Shown: piece after piece, positions 26,110 through 36,810 of the stretch
Numbering within the stretch: position 1 is the stretch's first letter
How the letters are laid out: every line of letters starts with the position of its first letter
From: Coriobacteriia bacterium
Lineage (GTDB): Bacteria; Actinomycetota; Coriobacteriia; Anaerosomatales; SLCP01
Direction of reading: 5' to 3'
Length of the DNA: 38,665 nt
Assembly (NCBI GenBank): GCA_007121015.1
Contig: SKMN01000067.1
Coordinates: 1 to 38,665, forward strand
Notes under the pieces: generated by a model
Told to the model about the DNA's origin: nothing
Seen by the model: the letters and a program-made list of their open reading frames with translations, nothing else
Database searches by the model: none
Translations under genes and position numbers: made by a program

Positions 26110-26976
26110 TCACGGATGGCCTGAGGTCTGCCACCATCCCGCATGCTCGCGCACGAAGAACTCGAGCACGCCTTCGTCGAGCAACTCGCCGAGGAACCCT
26201 TTGACCGTCGCGACCGCGAGCCAGTACGCCGGGGGCGTCTCACGCAGGCCCCGCTCGGCCGATACCATCGCGATCGCGGCCTCGGTCGTGTGCGGCTTCG
26301 TGAGGCGGTCCACGATGAGCTCGCGTATCTCGGCGAGCTGCGCGAGGTGGAAGTCGAGGTGCCCCTCGGCAGCCTCGCGCTCGACGGGAAAGCCGTGCCC
26401 GGGGACGAGCCACGTGAACCCGGTCGCCCGGATGCGCTCTAGCGACGAGGCGACCTTGCTCGGCTCAATGAGGTAGGGGAGCGGGTGCTGCTGCCAGATC
26501 TCGCGCTGGTAGAGGGCGTCCCCGGTGAACAGCACGCCGTCGCGCGTCAGGAATCCGTGGTGGCCGAGGGTGTGCCCGGGCAGCGGAATCGGAGTCGCGC
26601 GCGGGTCGTCCCACTCCTCGACCGAGCGGTCCACAGGGCACGGCAGGCCGCGGAAGAGCTTGGTCGTGAGGACATCGCCGGGCTTGGCCCACGAGAACAT
26701 CCCGCGGATGTTGATGTCGGGGTTCTCCACGAGCGACGCATCGTCGCGTGCCGCCGACACGCGGACACCACGGGCGTGCAGCGCGTGGCCGATGGAGAAG
26801 TGGTCGGCGTGCCCGTGCGTGATGGCGAGGTGGTCGACGTCGACGAGCGCGTAGGGCGCCTCGTCGTCGCACGTGTCGATGACGAGGCCGTCGACGAACC
26901 CGCTGTTGGTGAGGCCCGGGATCACGTACGTGTCGCCTGCGAGGTGCCGGGCATTGTAGGGGAGCGCGTTGGACAT
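26110..26976 (-). CDS. MBL-fold (metallo-beta-lactamase-like) hydrolase
   Basis: The 288-residue protein has the binuclear metal motif THGHADHFS (residues about 53-61), further ligands in PGHTLGHHG and TGDALY, and the terminal ligand PGHGFPVE. The last part (residues about 210-288) is a helical extension like that of the glyoxalase-II/lactamase-B2 type. I chose the ATG at 26976 because homology begins at the NARHLAGDTYVIPG strand; an upstream in-frame ATG at 27036 adds a dissimilar 20 residues. No clear ribosome binding site is seen. The substrate is unknown. It runs toward amt, 200 bases away, and is divergent from hisG. Confidence 0.88.
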   Translation of the reverse strand: MSNALPYNARHLAGDTYVIPGLTNSGFVDGLVIDTCDDEAPYALVDVDHLAITHGHADHFSIGHALHARGVRVSAARDDASLVENPDINIRGMFSWAKPGDVLTTKLFRGLPCPVDRSVEEWDDPRATPIPLPGHTLGHHGFLTRDGVLFTGDALYQREIWQQHPLPYLIEPSKVASSLERIRATGFTWLVPGHGFPVEREAAEGHLDFHLAQLAEIRELIVDRLTKPHTTEAAIAMVSAERGLRETPPAYWLAVATVKGFLGELLDEGVLEFFVREHAGWWQTSGHP

Positions 26977-26997
26977 ACGCGTAGTATCGCACGCGTA
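26977..26997. repeat. direct repeat ACGCGTA with 14-base spacing upstream of the MBL gene
   Basis: Two identical heptamers, at 26977-26983 and 26991-26997, immediately precede the MBL-hydrolase start codon. They may be an operator or a chance CpG-rich repeat. Confidence 0.3.
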
Positions 26998-27151
26998 TCG
27001 CGCGTGGCCGAGGGGTCGCGGCGCGCTCGGCAACACCTCCGGGACGCATCATCGAGGGCTTCCCCCGGTTGCTGCATCACAGTACAGTGGCGGCATGCCC
27101 TGCGGCGAAGCGTCGGGCCTTAATGTCCGTCCGTCATCGCGAGGAGAGCAC

Positions 27152-28024
27152 ATGCTGTCGCTGACCATCCCCAAGGGCTCGCTCGAAGAGCAGACATTGC
27201 TCCTGTTCGCCGAGGCCGACATCGAGGTCCGCAAGTCGAGCCGCGCGTACAACCCGACCTGCGCCGACCCGCGGATAGAGCGCGTCAAGATCCTGCGGCC
27301 GCAGGAGATCCCGATCTTCGTGCAGGACGGCTACTTCGATCTCGGCATCAGCGGGCACGACTGGATCCGCGAGTCCGGCGCCGATGTGGTGGAGGTCGCC
27401 GAGCTGCCCTACGCCAAGACCGGCACCGGCGTGGTCAAGATGGTGCTCGCCGTACCACAGGAGTCCCCGATCTCCTCGGCCAGCGACATCGCGCCAGGCA
27501 GCCGCATCACCACAGAGTTCCCTCGCTCGACCAAGGCGTTCTTCGACGAGCTCGGCATTCCGGTCGAGGTCTTCTTCAGCTACGGCGCGACCGAGGCCAA
27601 AGTGCCGGAGATGATGGACGCGCTCGTCGATCTCACCGAGACGGGTTCCACGCTGCGTCACAACGGGCTCAAGATCGTCGACACCATCCTCACCTCGACG
27701 ACGCGTCTCGTGGCGAACAAGGACTCGTGGGCCGATCCGGTCAAGCGTCGCGAGATCGAAGAGGTCCGCACGCTGCTGCTTGGCGTCATCGAGGCCCGCG
27801 GGCGTGTGCTGCTCTCGATGAACGTCGCAGCCGATCGGCTCGACAGCGTGGTCGCGGTGCTGCCGGCGATGAAGCGGCCCACCGTCAACCCGCTGTACGG
27901 CTCAGAGGGCTTCGAGGTAACCACGGTCGCCGACAAGTGCACGGTCAACACGCTCATCCCGGCCCTGAAAGCCGCCGGGGCCGAGGACATCCTCGAGATC
28001 CCTATCACCAAGATCGTGCGGTAG
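27152..28024 (+). CDS. hisG: ATP phosphoribosyltransferase, long form
   Basis: HisG catalyses the first step of histidine synthesis, ATP plus PRPP to phosphoribosyl-ATP. The 290-residue length marks the long form with its own C-terminal regulatory domain, which binds histidine, so no HisZ partner is needed. Visible motifs are LTIPKGSLEE at the start, DLGISGHDW (residues about 65-73), RITTEFP, DLTETGSTLRHNGLKIV for PRPP binding, and the PII-like regulatory end VLPAMKRPTVNPLYG. The ATG at 27152 has GAGGAGA seven bases upstream; the in-frame upstream ATG at 26969 is rejected. No other his gene is nearby. Confidence 0.95.
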   Translation: MLSLTIPKGSLEEQTLLLFAEADIEVRKSSRAYNPTCADPRIERVKILRPQEIPIFVQDGYFDLGISGHDWIRESGADVVEVAELPYAKTGTGVVKMVLAVPQESPISSASDIAPGSRITTEFPRSTKAFFDELGIPVEVFFSYGATEAKVPEMMDALVDLTETGSTLRHNGLKIVDTILTSTTRLVANKDSWADPVKRREIEEVRTLLLGVIEARGRVLLSMNVAADRLDSVVAVLPAMKRPTVNPLYGSEGFEVTTVADKCTVNTLIPALKAAGAEDILEIPITKIVR

Positions 28025-28040
28025 CGAAGCGTAGCGCATT

Positions 28041-28061
28041 GGGTCGCCCCTCCGGTGGCCC
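28041..28061 (+). terminator. hairpin after hisG
   Basis: GGGTCGCC pairs with GGTGGCCC over 8 positions (two G-U pairs) with a five-base loop, 17 bases after the hisG stop. There is no T-run; a moderately strong terminator candidate. Confidence 0.5.
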
Positions 28062-28116
28062 ACAGTCAAAAGTGAAACCGCGAGCAAACCCTTAAGGTTT
28101 CGATTGTGACGGCCGA

Positions 28117-28122
28117 TACAAT
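28117..28122 (+). promoter_or_regulatory. -10 box TACAAT upstream of the secreted propeller gene
   Basis: TACAAT matches the consensus TATAAT at five of six positions. The -35 region is not clear. The implied transcript start near 28129 lies downstream of the GTG at 28106, arguing against that codon as the translation start. Confidence 0.4.
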
Positions 28123-28195
28123 AGCCATGACGGATGGCGCTGTCACGCAGCGGCGCTTCGTGCGTACGTGTGCGTGTTCCGAGGGACGTGGAGCA

Positions 28196-29188
28196 GTGGG
28201 GGGTTCTGGCAACAGGCGACTGGTCGGGGTGGCGCGCATCGTCATGGCGCTGGCTGTGATAGCTGCAGTCTACCTCGGTTCGACCGCAGAGACGGTCGCA
28301 AGCACCGTGCGGTTCGAACGCACGATCACCGATGGGGATTTCATCCTCAAGCCGTCCGTCGATGGGGACCGCCTCGTCTACGTCCGGCGGGACGAGAGCG
28401 TGAACGCGGTCTGGCTGAAAGACCTCGGCACTGGCGAGTCTCGCAGACTGTCGAGCAAGGAGAGCTTCGGTGCGTACGCTCCGGACATCCATGGCGATCG
28501 CGTCGTATGGGAGGAGACCTTCCGGCGCGGTAGCGTGATCACGCTCCACGACCTGGAGACGAAGGAGACCCGTGCAATCACCCTCGGTCCGCACGACTAC
28601 GCCCCGTCGGTCTGGGGCGACACCGTCGTATGGACCCGCGAACGTCACTATAACGCCTGGTTGATGATCATGGACCTGCGCACAGAGGAGACCGTCTCTC
28701 TCGTGCCGGTGTCGTGCGGCACGACGTCGGACATCTTCGAGCACACGGTCGCGTACTGCAGCGGAGGCGACATCCACACGATCGACCTGCGCACTGGCGA
28801 GCAGGCGACACTGGTCGAATCACCGCGGTGGAGTGAGTTCCCCGCGCTCTACGGCGACGTCCTGGCGTATGCGCAGTGGGACGACGAGCTGAGCCGGATA
28901 CACCTGCTCGATCTGCGGACGGGGGAGTCCGTCGTGGCGGCAGGAGGGCCCGGCTGCGCGTTCGCACCGGCGCTCTCGCACGACAGGCTCGCATGGGAGG
29001 CGTACGACCGACCGGCGTGCACCGAGGTGCAGGTCGCCCGGCTGCCTGCGGGCTTCGCGTCCGACGAGGTCACGGCGACATCGGGCTGGCTCGCGAACGC
29101 CGGCTTCGTGGTGCGCGACGGATTGGGCCGGTTGATGCGGCTCATCGGCTCGCTCCATGCTGTCTCGATCGTGGTGCTGGTCGGGTAG
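28196..29188 (+). CDS. secreted or anchored beta-propeller-like (TolB/WD40-like) protein
   Basis: No enzyme motif is visible. A hydrophobic segment (residues about 10-32, IVMALAVIAAVYLG) acts as signal peptide or anchor. After it come about six repeats of the form (D/G)xxLVYVRR...VWLKDLGTGESRR, then DxxxGDRVVWEE...ITLHDLETKE, and so on, a blade pattern with conserved LxDLxTGE and VW motifs. The protein ends in a short hydrophobic tail (HAVSIVVLVG). I chose the GTG at 28196, with GGAG just upstream. The frame is open from the GTG at 28106 and the ATG at 28127, so the true start is uncertain. Ligand unknown. Confidence 0.75.
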   Translation: MGGSGNRRLVGVARIVMALAVIAAVYLGSTAETVASTVRFERTITDGDFILKPSVDGDRLVYVRRDESVNAVWLKDLGTGESRRLSSKESFGAYAPDIHGDRVVWEETFRRGSVITLHDLETKETRAITLGPHDYAPSVWGDTVVWTRERHYNAWLMIMDLRTEETVSLVPVSCGTTSDIFEHTVAYCSGGDIHTIDLRTGEQATLVESPRWSEFPALYGDVLAYAQWDDELSRIHLLDLRTGESVVAAGGPGCAFAPALSHDRLAWEAYDRPACTEVQVARLPAGFASDEVTATSGWLANAGFVVRDGLGRLMRLIGSLHAVSIVVLVG

Positions 29189-29220
29189 CGTCGCCCGCCC
29201 GCCTGCCCTGACGAACGTAG

Positions 29221-29508
29221 TTACGGGTGCGTGACGACCTCGTAGCGCTCGACCGACGTGATCCTCCCCGATACCGCCGAGGAGGTCTCGGCGCGCAGCT
29301 CGTCTGCGGCGGCCTCGCTGTCGCGCATGGCCTGCTCGTCTTTCCAGAGCGTCATCGACATCGTCATCCCCGTGTCCTTGTCGACGAGGTAGTACAAGCC
29401 GAGCGACCCCGGTATCCCCGCGACCTTCTGTGCGGTCTCGTCGACGCCGTCGATATCCTCGGCCAACTTGTCGAGCGGGACCTCGTACCTGCTCACTCGT
29501 GCGAACAT
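29221..29508 (-). CDS. small ABM-like (dimeric alpha-beta barrel) protein
   Basis: The 95-residue protein resembles antibiotic-biosynthesis-monooxygenase-type ferredoxin-like barrels in length and pattern: MFARVSRYEVP at the start, then a helix, LGLYYLVDKDTGMTMSMTLW, and a C-terminal strand ending SVERYEVVTHP. No catalytic residue is obvious. The ATG at 29508 has GGGAGGTG six bases upstream; an in-frame upstream ATG at 29523 is weaker. A strong inverted repeat lies 30 bases upstream. Function unknown. Confidence 0.75.
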   Translation of the reverse strand: MFARVSRYEVPLDKLAEDIDGVDETAQKVAGIPGSLGLYYLVDKDTGMTMSMTLWKDEQAMRDSEAAADELRAETSSAVSGRITSVERYEVVTHP

Positions 29509-29537
29509 GACGCACCTCCCCATACGTTGAAGCCCTA

Positions 29538-29568
29538 TCTCTCACCTATACCCAGGTTGGGTGAGAGA
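29538..29568. terminator. 10-bp inverted repeat between the surface-protein gene and the ABM gene
   Basis: TCTCTCACCT (29538-29547) pairs with GGGTGAGAGA (29559-29568), one G-U pair, with an 11-base loop. It lies 46 bases after the stop of the minus-strand surface protein and 30 bases before the ABM start codon. It could be a terminator of the former or an operator of the latter. Confidence 0.5.
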
Positions 29569-29613
29569 GCAGGCTCGCGGTGCGGTAGAGCAGGATCGAC
29601 CGGGGCGCGCCCG

Positions 29614-30480
29614 TCAGGCCTCCGGCGGTTTCCGACCCTCGCGGATCTTCAGGACGAGTAGCGTGCCCGCTACGAGCAGCGCGCCGGCGAGCAATGCGGG
29701 GAGCACGATCGTGCTGATGGGCCTGTCCTCCGGCTCCGTGATCTCGTCTACCGGAGCCGGAGCTGCGGTCTCAGTCTCCGGTTCGGCTTCTGGCCCGGTC
29801 TCTGCCTGTGGGCTTTCGCCGTCGGTGCCCATCATCTCGTCGAGTTCCGGCGCCCGGCCGGTGACGACGGTTCCTGCGATCTCGAGCCGGTCACCGACTT
29901 CCACGGGACGCTTCTCGACCGTATACGTTATCTCGTCCGGTTGAAAGGCGACTATGGGTTCCGGGTCCACGCCTTCGAGGTGTGAGGCGAGAGACATCCT
30001 GGCGCCCACGCGCGCACGGTCCGCAGTGCCTGCGGCGACCCATGCGAACTCGATCCGGGTGCCCTCGGCCGTGGAAGTCAAGATGCCCTCGGGTACGCTC
30101 ATCTCGATATGGACGTAGTGCACCTCGCGCATGGTGAATCGCAGGAGGTCGTGGTCGCCGCGCTGGTCGCGCGAGGTGATCTCGATCTCGGAGACGAGCT
30201 GCCCGTCGCCGGTCATCTCGTTCGCCCCGGTGACCGTCCCGCCTCGCGGCACGGGGAGTGCGACCTCCACGGGGAGCTCGGTGTCTATGGGAAGCCCCGC
30301 GCCTACTAGTAGTACCGGTTCTCCGTCGCCGTCAAGGTCGGCCACGATGAGGCTGACCGACTCCCACCGGTCCTCCGGTGTCGTCGATGCCGGGGCCTGA
30401 GCTGTGAGGGAGAAGAGGGCCGCCGCGACGACGAAGAGGACGAGCGCGGGTCGTATCGAGCGCTGTGCGAGCCTGGTCAT
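29614..30480 (-). CDS. secreted, C-terminally membrane-anchored surface protein, unknown function
   Basis: I do not recognise a family. The 288-residue product has a signal peptide (residues about 10-32, ending near APAS-TTPED), a beta-rich ectodomain of about 180 residues (SVSLIVADLDGDGEPVLLVG and onward), an acidic Pro/Glu/Thr-rich linker (about 220-250), one C-terminal membrane segment (ISTIVLPALLAGALLVAGTL) and a basic tail KIREGRKPPEA. It has no LPxTG sortase motif. I chose the ATG at 30480 for GAGGAG nine bases upstream. It is divergent from uvrA. Confidence 0.75.
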   Translation of the reverse strand: MTRLAQRSIRPALVLFVVAAALFSLTAQAPASTTPEDRWESVSLIVADLDGDGEPVLLVGAGLPIDTELPVEVALPVPRGGTVTGANEMTGDGQLVSEIEITSRDQRGDHDLLRFTMREVHYVHIEMSVPEGILTSTAEGTRIEFAWVAAGTADRARVGARMSLASHLEGVDPEPIVAFQPDEITYTVEKRPVEVGDRLEIAGTVVTGRAPELDEMMGTDGESPQAETGPEAEPETETAAPAPVDEITEPEDRPISTIVLPALLAGALLVAGTLLVLKIREGRKPPEA

Positions 30481-30524
30481 GGTGTGTGACTCCTCGGTTC
30501 TCGGCGATGTCGTTGCAGGATGGC

Positions 30525-30555
30525 TGACGCACACCCTGCAGCGCGGCGTGCGTCA
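30525..30555 (-). promoter_or_regulatory. hairpin in the 5' leader of the surface-protein gene
   Basis: TGACGCAC (30525-30532) pairs perfectly with GTGCGTCA (30548-30555) around a 15-base loop that contains CTGCAG. It lies near the predicted transcript start (about 30552), about 45 bases before the start codon, and may stabilise the mRNA or be an operator. Confidence 0.45.
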
Positions 30556-30558
30556 CCG

Positions 30559-30587
30559 ATGGTGGCGACTGCGCGACCGCCTGTCAA
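30559..30587 (-). promoter_or_regulatory. minus-strand promoter with perfect TTGACA -35
   Basis: On the minus strand TTGACA (30587-30582) is followed after 17 bases by CACCAT (30564-30559). The -35 is exact; the -10 matches three of six positions. It would serve the minus-strand surface-protein gene starting at 30480. Confidence 0.45.
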
Positions 30588-30602
30588 TCAGGCGGTCTGC
30601 GC
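30571..30602. promoter_or_regulatory. 9-bp perfect inverted repeat overlapping the -35 box
   Basis: GACCGCCTG (30575-30583) and CAGGCGGTC (30589-30597) are exact reverse complements around tcaat. With one bulged T the stem extends by four more pairs to 30571 and 30602. It includes the minus-strand -35, so an operator is as likely as a terminator. Confidence 0.5.
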
Positions 30603-30605
30603 TCT

Positions 30606-30619
30606 CGAACGTGCGTTCG
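30606..30619 (+). promoter_or_regulatory. LexA (SOS) box upstream of uvrA
   Basis: CGAACGTGCGTTCG is a perfect match to the Gram-positive/actinobacterial LexA operator CGAAC-N4-GTTCG. It overlaps the -35 region of the uvrA promoter, so uvrA is expected to be damage-inducible. Confidence 0.85.
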
Positions 30620-30633
30620 CTCCCCACGCGAGG

Positions 30634-30639
30634 TACAAT
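30634..30639 (+). promoter_or_regulatory. uvrA promoter -10 box TACAAT
   Basis: TACAAT lies 14 bases after the LexA box and about 50 bases before the GTG of uvrA. The -35 would fall within the LexA box. Confidence 0.6.
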
Positions 30640-30688
30640 GAATCCTTGGCCGGAATTACTCTCCACCGCGTAAGGCAGGTCACGCCCC

Positions 30689-33550
<2,862 letters not shown>

Positions 33551-33599
33551 GCTGGGGGAGACGCGACGCGGGACGGGGAGACTGGCCGAGGAGACAGAG

Positions 33600-33626
33600 G
33601 TGGACGAGGTGGACGAGGTGGACGAG
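33600..33626 (+). repeat. three 9-bp tandem copies of gtggacgag at a start codon
   Basis: The repeat encodes VDE three times and supplies three in-frame GTG codons, only the first of which has a well-spaced Shine-Dalgarno sequence. Confidence 0.85.
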
Positions 33627-34910
33627 ACGCCACCGAGAGGCGCATCGTGGCGGCGTGGCGCCGGTGCCGTGGCGCTGCTCGCGCTGCTCGTGGTCGGTTT
33701 CGCGCTCATGCACGCGCTGCGCGAGAGCAGGCCCGACCCGATCGCGCCATCGGCTCCGGTCGAGGTGGTCGAGCGCACGTTGCGGCTCGCCGGGCTCGAT
33801 GCTGCAGCGGAAGCGCAGCCCGGCACCGCGACGGTCGATGTCGACGCGTCGCGCCTCGGCTCTGTCGCCGACGCCGAGATCGCGTATCAGACCGCGTTCG
33901 CCGCGCTTGCCTCCACGTGGCCGCGGACGGACGCCTACGTGGTGCGGCTCGCACGGGACGGCTTCGTGCTCGCCGAGGTGAAGGCGGATGGTGCGAGCGT
34001 GCGGGAGGCGGTCGTTGCCGACGACGCCACCGCGCTCGTAGCGCTGCTTGAACCGCGGTTGCGAGCGGTCGCGTGTGAGCAGACCGCGAACGACACACCC
34101 GCGTTCGACGCCTCCTACGCCCGCTACCTCGACGCGAAGAACCGGGCCGCCGGGCTCCTCGGCCAGGAAGGTCCTGAGGGAGAGCATGCCGAGCGGCTGA
34201 TCGAGACCGTCGAGGCGATGCGCCGCGACGCTCCCGGCGTGCGCGCGCCGAGACGCGGTGAGACCGCCTTCGACCTGCACGTCACCCGCATCGAAGCAGC
34301 GCTCGCGGCCGCGGGCGATCGGCTCGCCGGGGCGCAGGAGGTTCGTCGCTGGCTCGATTCGCTCGGGACCGACCCGACACGCGAGGAGGTCGCACTCGTG
34401 CGGCAGGCGGCAGCGGTAGCTGAGGCGCTCGTGGGCGGACCACCCCTCGGCTCGCTGCTCGCCGACACCGCCGAGATCGCGCAGCAGGCGGCCTTCACGC
34501 GCATCGGCCCCAGCGCGTACGCCGAGGCAGTGCGCGCCGCCGCGCGCGACCCGCGCGCCCCGTCGAGCGCGCTCGAGATCGCGTCATTCGAGCGCGTACC
34601 CGAGCTCGACGCGTCGCCCGTGAGCCCTCAGGTCACGCTCGCCACGCGCGTACTCGAGCGTCACGGCACCGCCGCCGTCCCGTCCGCGCTCGCGTGGGAC
34701 GACCCCGACGCGGGGCCCTCGGTGGTCGCGCCCGACGTCTGGCCCGCGTACCGCCGTGCGGACGGCGCCCTCTACTGGCGCGCCGGCGACGGTGGCCCCG
34801 TCGCGCTCACCGACCACTCCGTGCGCGGTTGGGCGTTCGCGGCCGACATCGCCGCGCTCGTCGACGCGGCCGACGTCGAGCGCGTGCTCGCGGTCTACCC
34901 GGTGGAGTGA
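33600..34910 (+). CDS. membrane-anchored protein of unknown function between uvrA and uvrC
   Basis: I do not recognise a family. The 436-residue protein starts with a threefold VDE repeat, then a basic stretch WRRG and one membrane segment (residues about 21-40), followed by a long soluble, mainly helical domain. Ala is very frequent; a patch near residues 215-290 (ETAFDLHVTRIEAALAAAGD and onward) looks coiled. The terminal domain contains WPAYRRADGALYWRAGDGGP. The GTG at 33600 has GAGGAG six bases upstream; GTGs at 33609 and 33618 in the repeat are alternative starts. Its stop overlaps the region of the uvrC start, so it is probably co-transcribed with uvrA and uvrC. Confidence 0.75.
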   Translation: MDEVDEVDETPPRGASWRRGAGAVALLALLVVGFALMHALRESRPDPIAPSAPVEVVERTLRLAGLDAAAEAQPGTATVDVDASRLGSVADAEIAYQTAFAALASTWPRTDAYVVRLARDGFVLAEVKADGASVREAVVADDATALVALLEPRLRAVACEQTANDTPAFDASYARYLDAKNRAAGLLGQEGPEGEHAERLIETVEAMRRDAPGVRAPRRGETAFDLHVTRIEAALAAAGDRLAGAQEVRRWLDSLGTDPTREEVALVRQAAAVAEALVGGPPLGSLLADTAEIAQQAAFTRIGPSAYAEAVRAAARDPRAPSSALEIASFERVPELDASPVSPQVTLATRVLERHGTAAVPSALAWDDPDAGPSVVAPDVWPAYRRADGALYWRAGDGGPVALTDHSVRGWAFAADIAALVDAADVERVLAVYPVE

Positions 34911-34915
34911 TCGCG

Positions 34916-36802
34916 GTGCCCGAGCGCCCCACACTCGCCGAGGAGGTCTCGCGCGTCCCGGACTCGCCCGGCGTCTACCTCTGGAAGGACGCCAGGGGCG
35001 CCGTGCTCTACGTGGGCAAGGCGAAGTCGCTCCGCAAGCGGATGAAGCAGTACGTCCTCGGCCAGGACGAGCGCGAGAAGGTACCGCTCCTCATGGCCGA
35101 GACGGCGACGTTCGACTACGTGGTGACGCGCACCGAGGTCGAGTCGCTCATTTTGGAGAAGAACCTCATCAAGCAGTTCGCGCCCCCGTACAACGTGGGG
35201 TACCGCGACGACAAGTCGTATCCCTTCATCGGGATCACCGTGGGCGACCCGTTCCCCGCGATCAAGTTCACCCGCGAGAGGCACCGTCCCGACACGAGAT
35301 ACTTCGGTCCGTACACCGACGCCCGCGCCGCGCGCGAGACCGTCGACACGGTGCGGCGCATCTACCCGATCTGCTCGGCCCAGTGCGTCGAGTGGAAGCG
35401 CGTCAACGCGCGCGGCGGCGAGCCGAGCGGCAAGGCGTGCTTCGACTACAACGTGGGCAAGGGGCCGGGCCCGTGCGTGGGCGCGGTGACGCACGAGCGC
35501 TACGCGGAGAACGTGGCGCACGTCATCGGGTTCCTGCAGGGACGGCATTCGGGCGTGGCCGAGGAGCTCGAGGAGCGCATGCGCGCCGCCGCCGCCGACC
35601 TCGACTTCGAGCGCGCCGCGCGCTTCCGCAACCGGCTCGAGGCGGTGCGCCGCATCCAGGAGAAGCAGACGGTCGTCTCGAGCCGCCCGCTCGATTTGGA
35701 CGTCGTGGGGCTCTACCGCGAGGAGACGATCACCGGCGTGCACGTGTTCGTCGTGCGCGAGGGGCGCGTACTCATCGGCAACGAGTTCGTGCTCGACAAG
35801 GGGCTCGACGTGCCGGCGCCCGAGCTCGTCGAAGGCTTCCTGCTCACCTACTACGACCAGTCCGAGCAGGTCCCGCGCGAGGTCGTCGTCCCGGAACTGC
35901 CGGAGTCGGGTGATGCGGTGGCCGAGTGGCTCTCCGGTCTGCGCGGTGCGCGCGTGCGCGTGGCGGTGCCCCGGCGCGGGGAGAAGCGCCGCCTCCTCGA
36001 GAACGCCGAGGTCAACGCGCGCCACGCGCTCATGCGCCACAAGGTGCGTACCCGCTATGACGAGGAGCGCATCAACCGCGCGCTCATCGAGCTCGAGAGC
36101 GCGCTCGCCCTGCCCGCCGCGCCGCTGCGCATCGAGTGCTACGACATCTCGACGCTGCACGGGCGGCACTCGGTCGGCTCGATGGTGGTGTTCACGAACG
36201 GCCGCGCCGACACGAAGGCGTACCGCCGTTTCCGCGTCCGCCGCGATGAGGGCCACGCCGATGACGTCGCGATGATGGCCGAGGTGCTGCGCCGCCGCTT
36301 CTCCGAGGAGCGCACCGCCGACGAGCGCTTCGCCGCGGCCCGCCCTGACCTCGTCATCGTCGACGGCGGCAAGCCGCAGCTCGGCGCCGCACGCGCCGCG
36401 CTCGCCGAGGCGGGTGCCGTCGACGTCCCGCTCGCCGCGCTCGCCAAACGCGAGGAGGAGCTGTTCGTGCCCGGCTTCGACGAGCCGGCAGTGCTGCCCG
36501 CCGGCTCGCCCTCGCTCTACCTCGTCAAACGCGTCCGCGACGAGGCGCACCGCTTCGCGATCACGTACCACCGCGAACTGCGCGGAAAGGCGATGACCGC
36601 CAGCGTCCTCGACGACATCCCCGGCGTGGGCCCTGCGCGCAAGAAGGCGCTCATGCGCGCGTTCGGCTCGGTGAGGCGGCTGCGCGAAGCCGACGTCGAG
36701 GCGGTCGCGGCCGTACCCGGCATCCCGCGCGACGTGGCCGAGGAGATCGTCGCGGTTGTGAGACAATCTGCGCAGGTCGAGGAGTCACCAGCCGAGGAGT
36801 GA
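34916..36802 (+). CDS. uvrC: excinuclease ABC subunit C
   Basis: UvrC makes the two incisions flanking a lesion. The N-terminal GIY-YIG nuclease is at residues about 15-95 (SPGVYLWKDARGAVLYVGKA). Cysteines that would hold the Fe-S cluster reported for this family lie in IYPICSAQC, KACFDY and GPGPC. The UVR motif that binds UvrB is at about 217-245 (EELEERMRAAAADLDFERAA). The RNase-H-like nuclease contains ECYDIS (about 405) and VIVDGGKPQLGAA, and a C-terminal helix-hairpin-helix pair begins at about 565 (DIPGVGPARKKAL). I chose the GTG at 34916 (628 residues) because GGTGGAG is eight bases upstream. A GTG at 34907, overlapping the previous stop, is the alternative. Confidence 0.96.
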   Translation: MPERPTLAEEVSRVPDSPGVYLWKDARGAVLYVGKAKSLRKRMKQYVLGQDEREKVPLLMAETATFDYVVTRTEVESLILEKNLIKQFAPPYNVGYRDDKSYPFIGITVGDPFPAIKFTRERHRPDTRYFGPYTDARAARETVDTVRRIYPICSAQCVEWKRVNARGGEPSGKACFDYNVGKGPGPCVGAVTHERYAENVAHVIGFLQGRHSGVAEELEERMRAAAADLDFERAARFRNRLEAVRRIQEKQTVVSSRPLDLDVVGLYREETITGVHVFVVREGRVLIGNEFVLDKGLDVPAPELVEGFLLTYYDQSEQVPREVVVPELPESGDAVAEWLSGLRGARVRVAVPRRGEKRRLLENAEVNARHALMRHKVRTRYDEERINRALIELESALALPAAPLRIECYDISTLHGRHSVGSMVVFTNGRADTKAYRRFRVRRDEGHADDVAMMAEVLRRRFSEERTADERFAAARPDLVIVDGGKPQLGAARAALAEAGAVDVPLAALAKREEELFVPGFDEPAVLPAGSPSLYLVKRVRDEAHRFAITYHRELRGKAMTASVLDDIPGVGPARKKALMRAFGSVRRLREADVEAVAAVPGIPRDVAEEIVAVVRQSAQVEESPAEE

Positions 36803-36810
36803 GGGGAGCC

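Noticed and set aside
28086-28100. AAACC-CTTAA-GGTTT inverted repeat after hisG
   Set aside because: Only five base pairs with an AT loop; too weak to call next to the better hairpin at 28041-28061.
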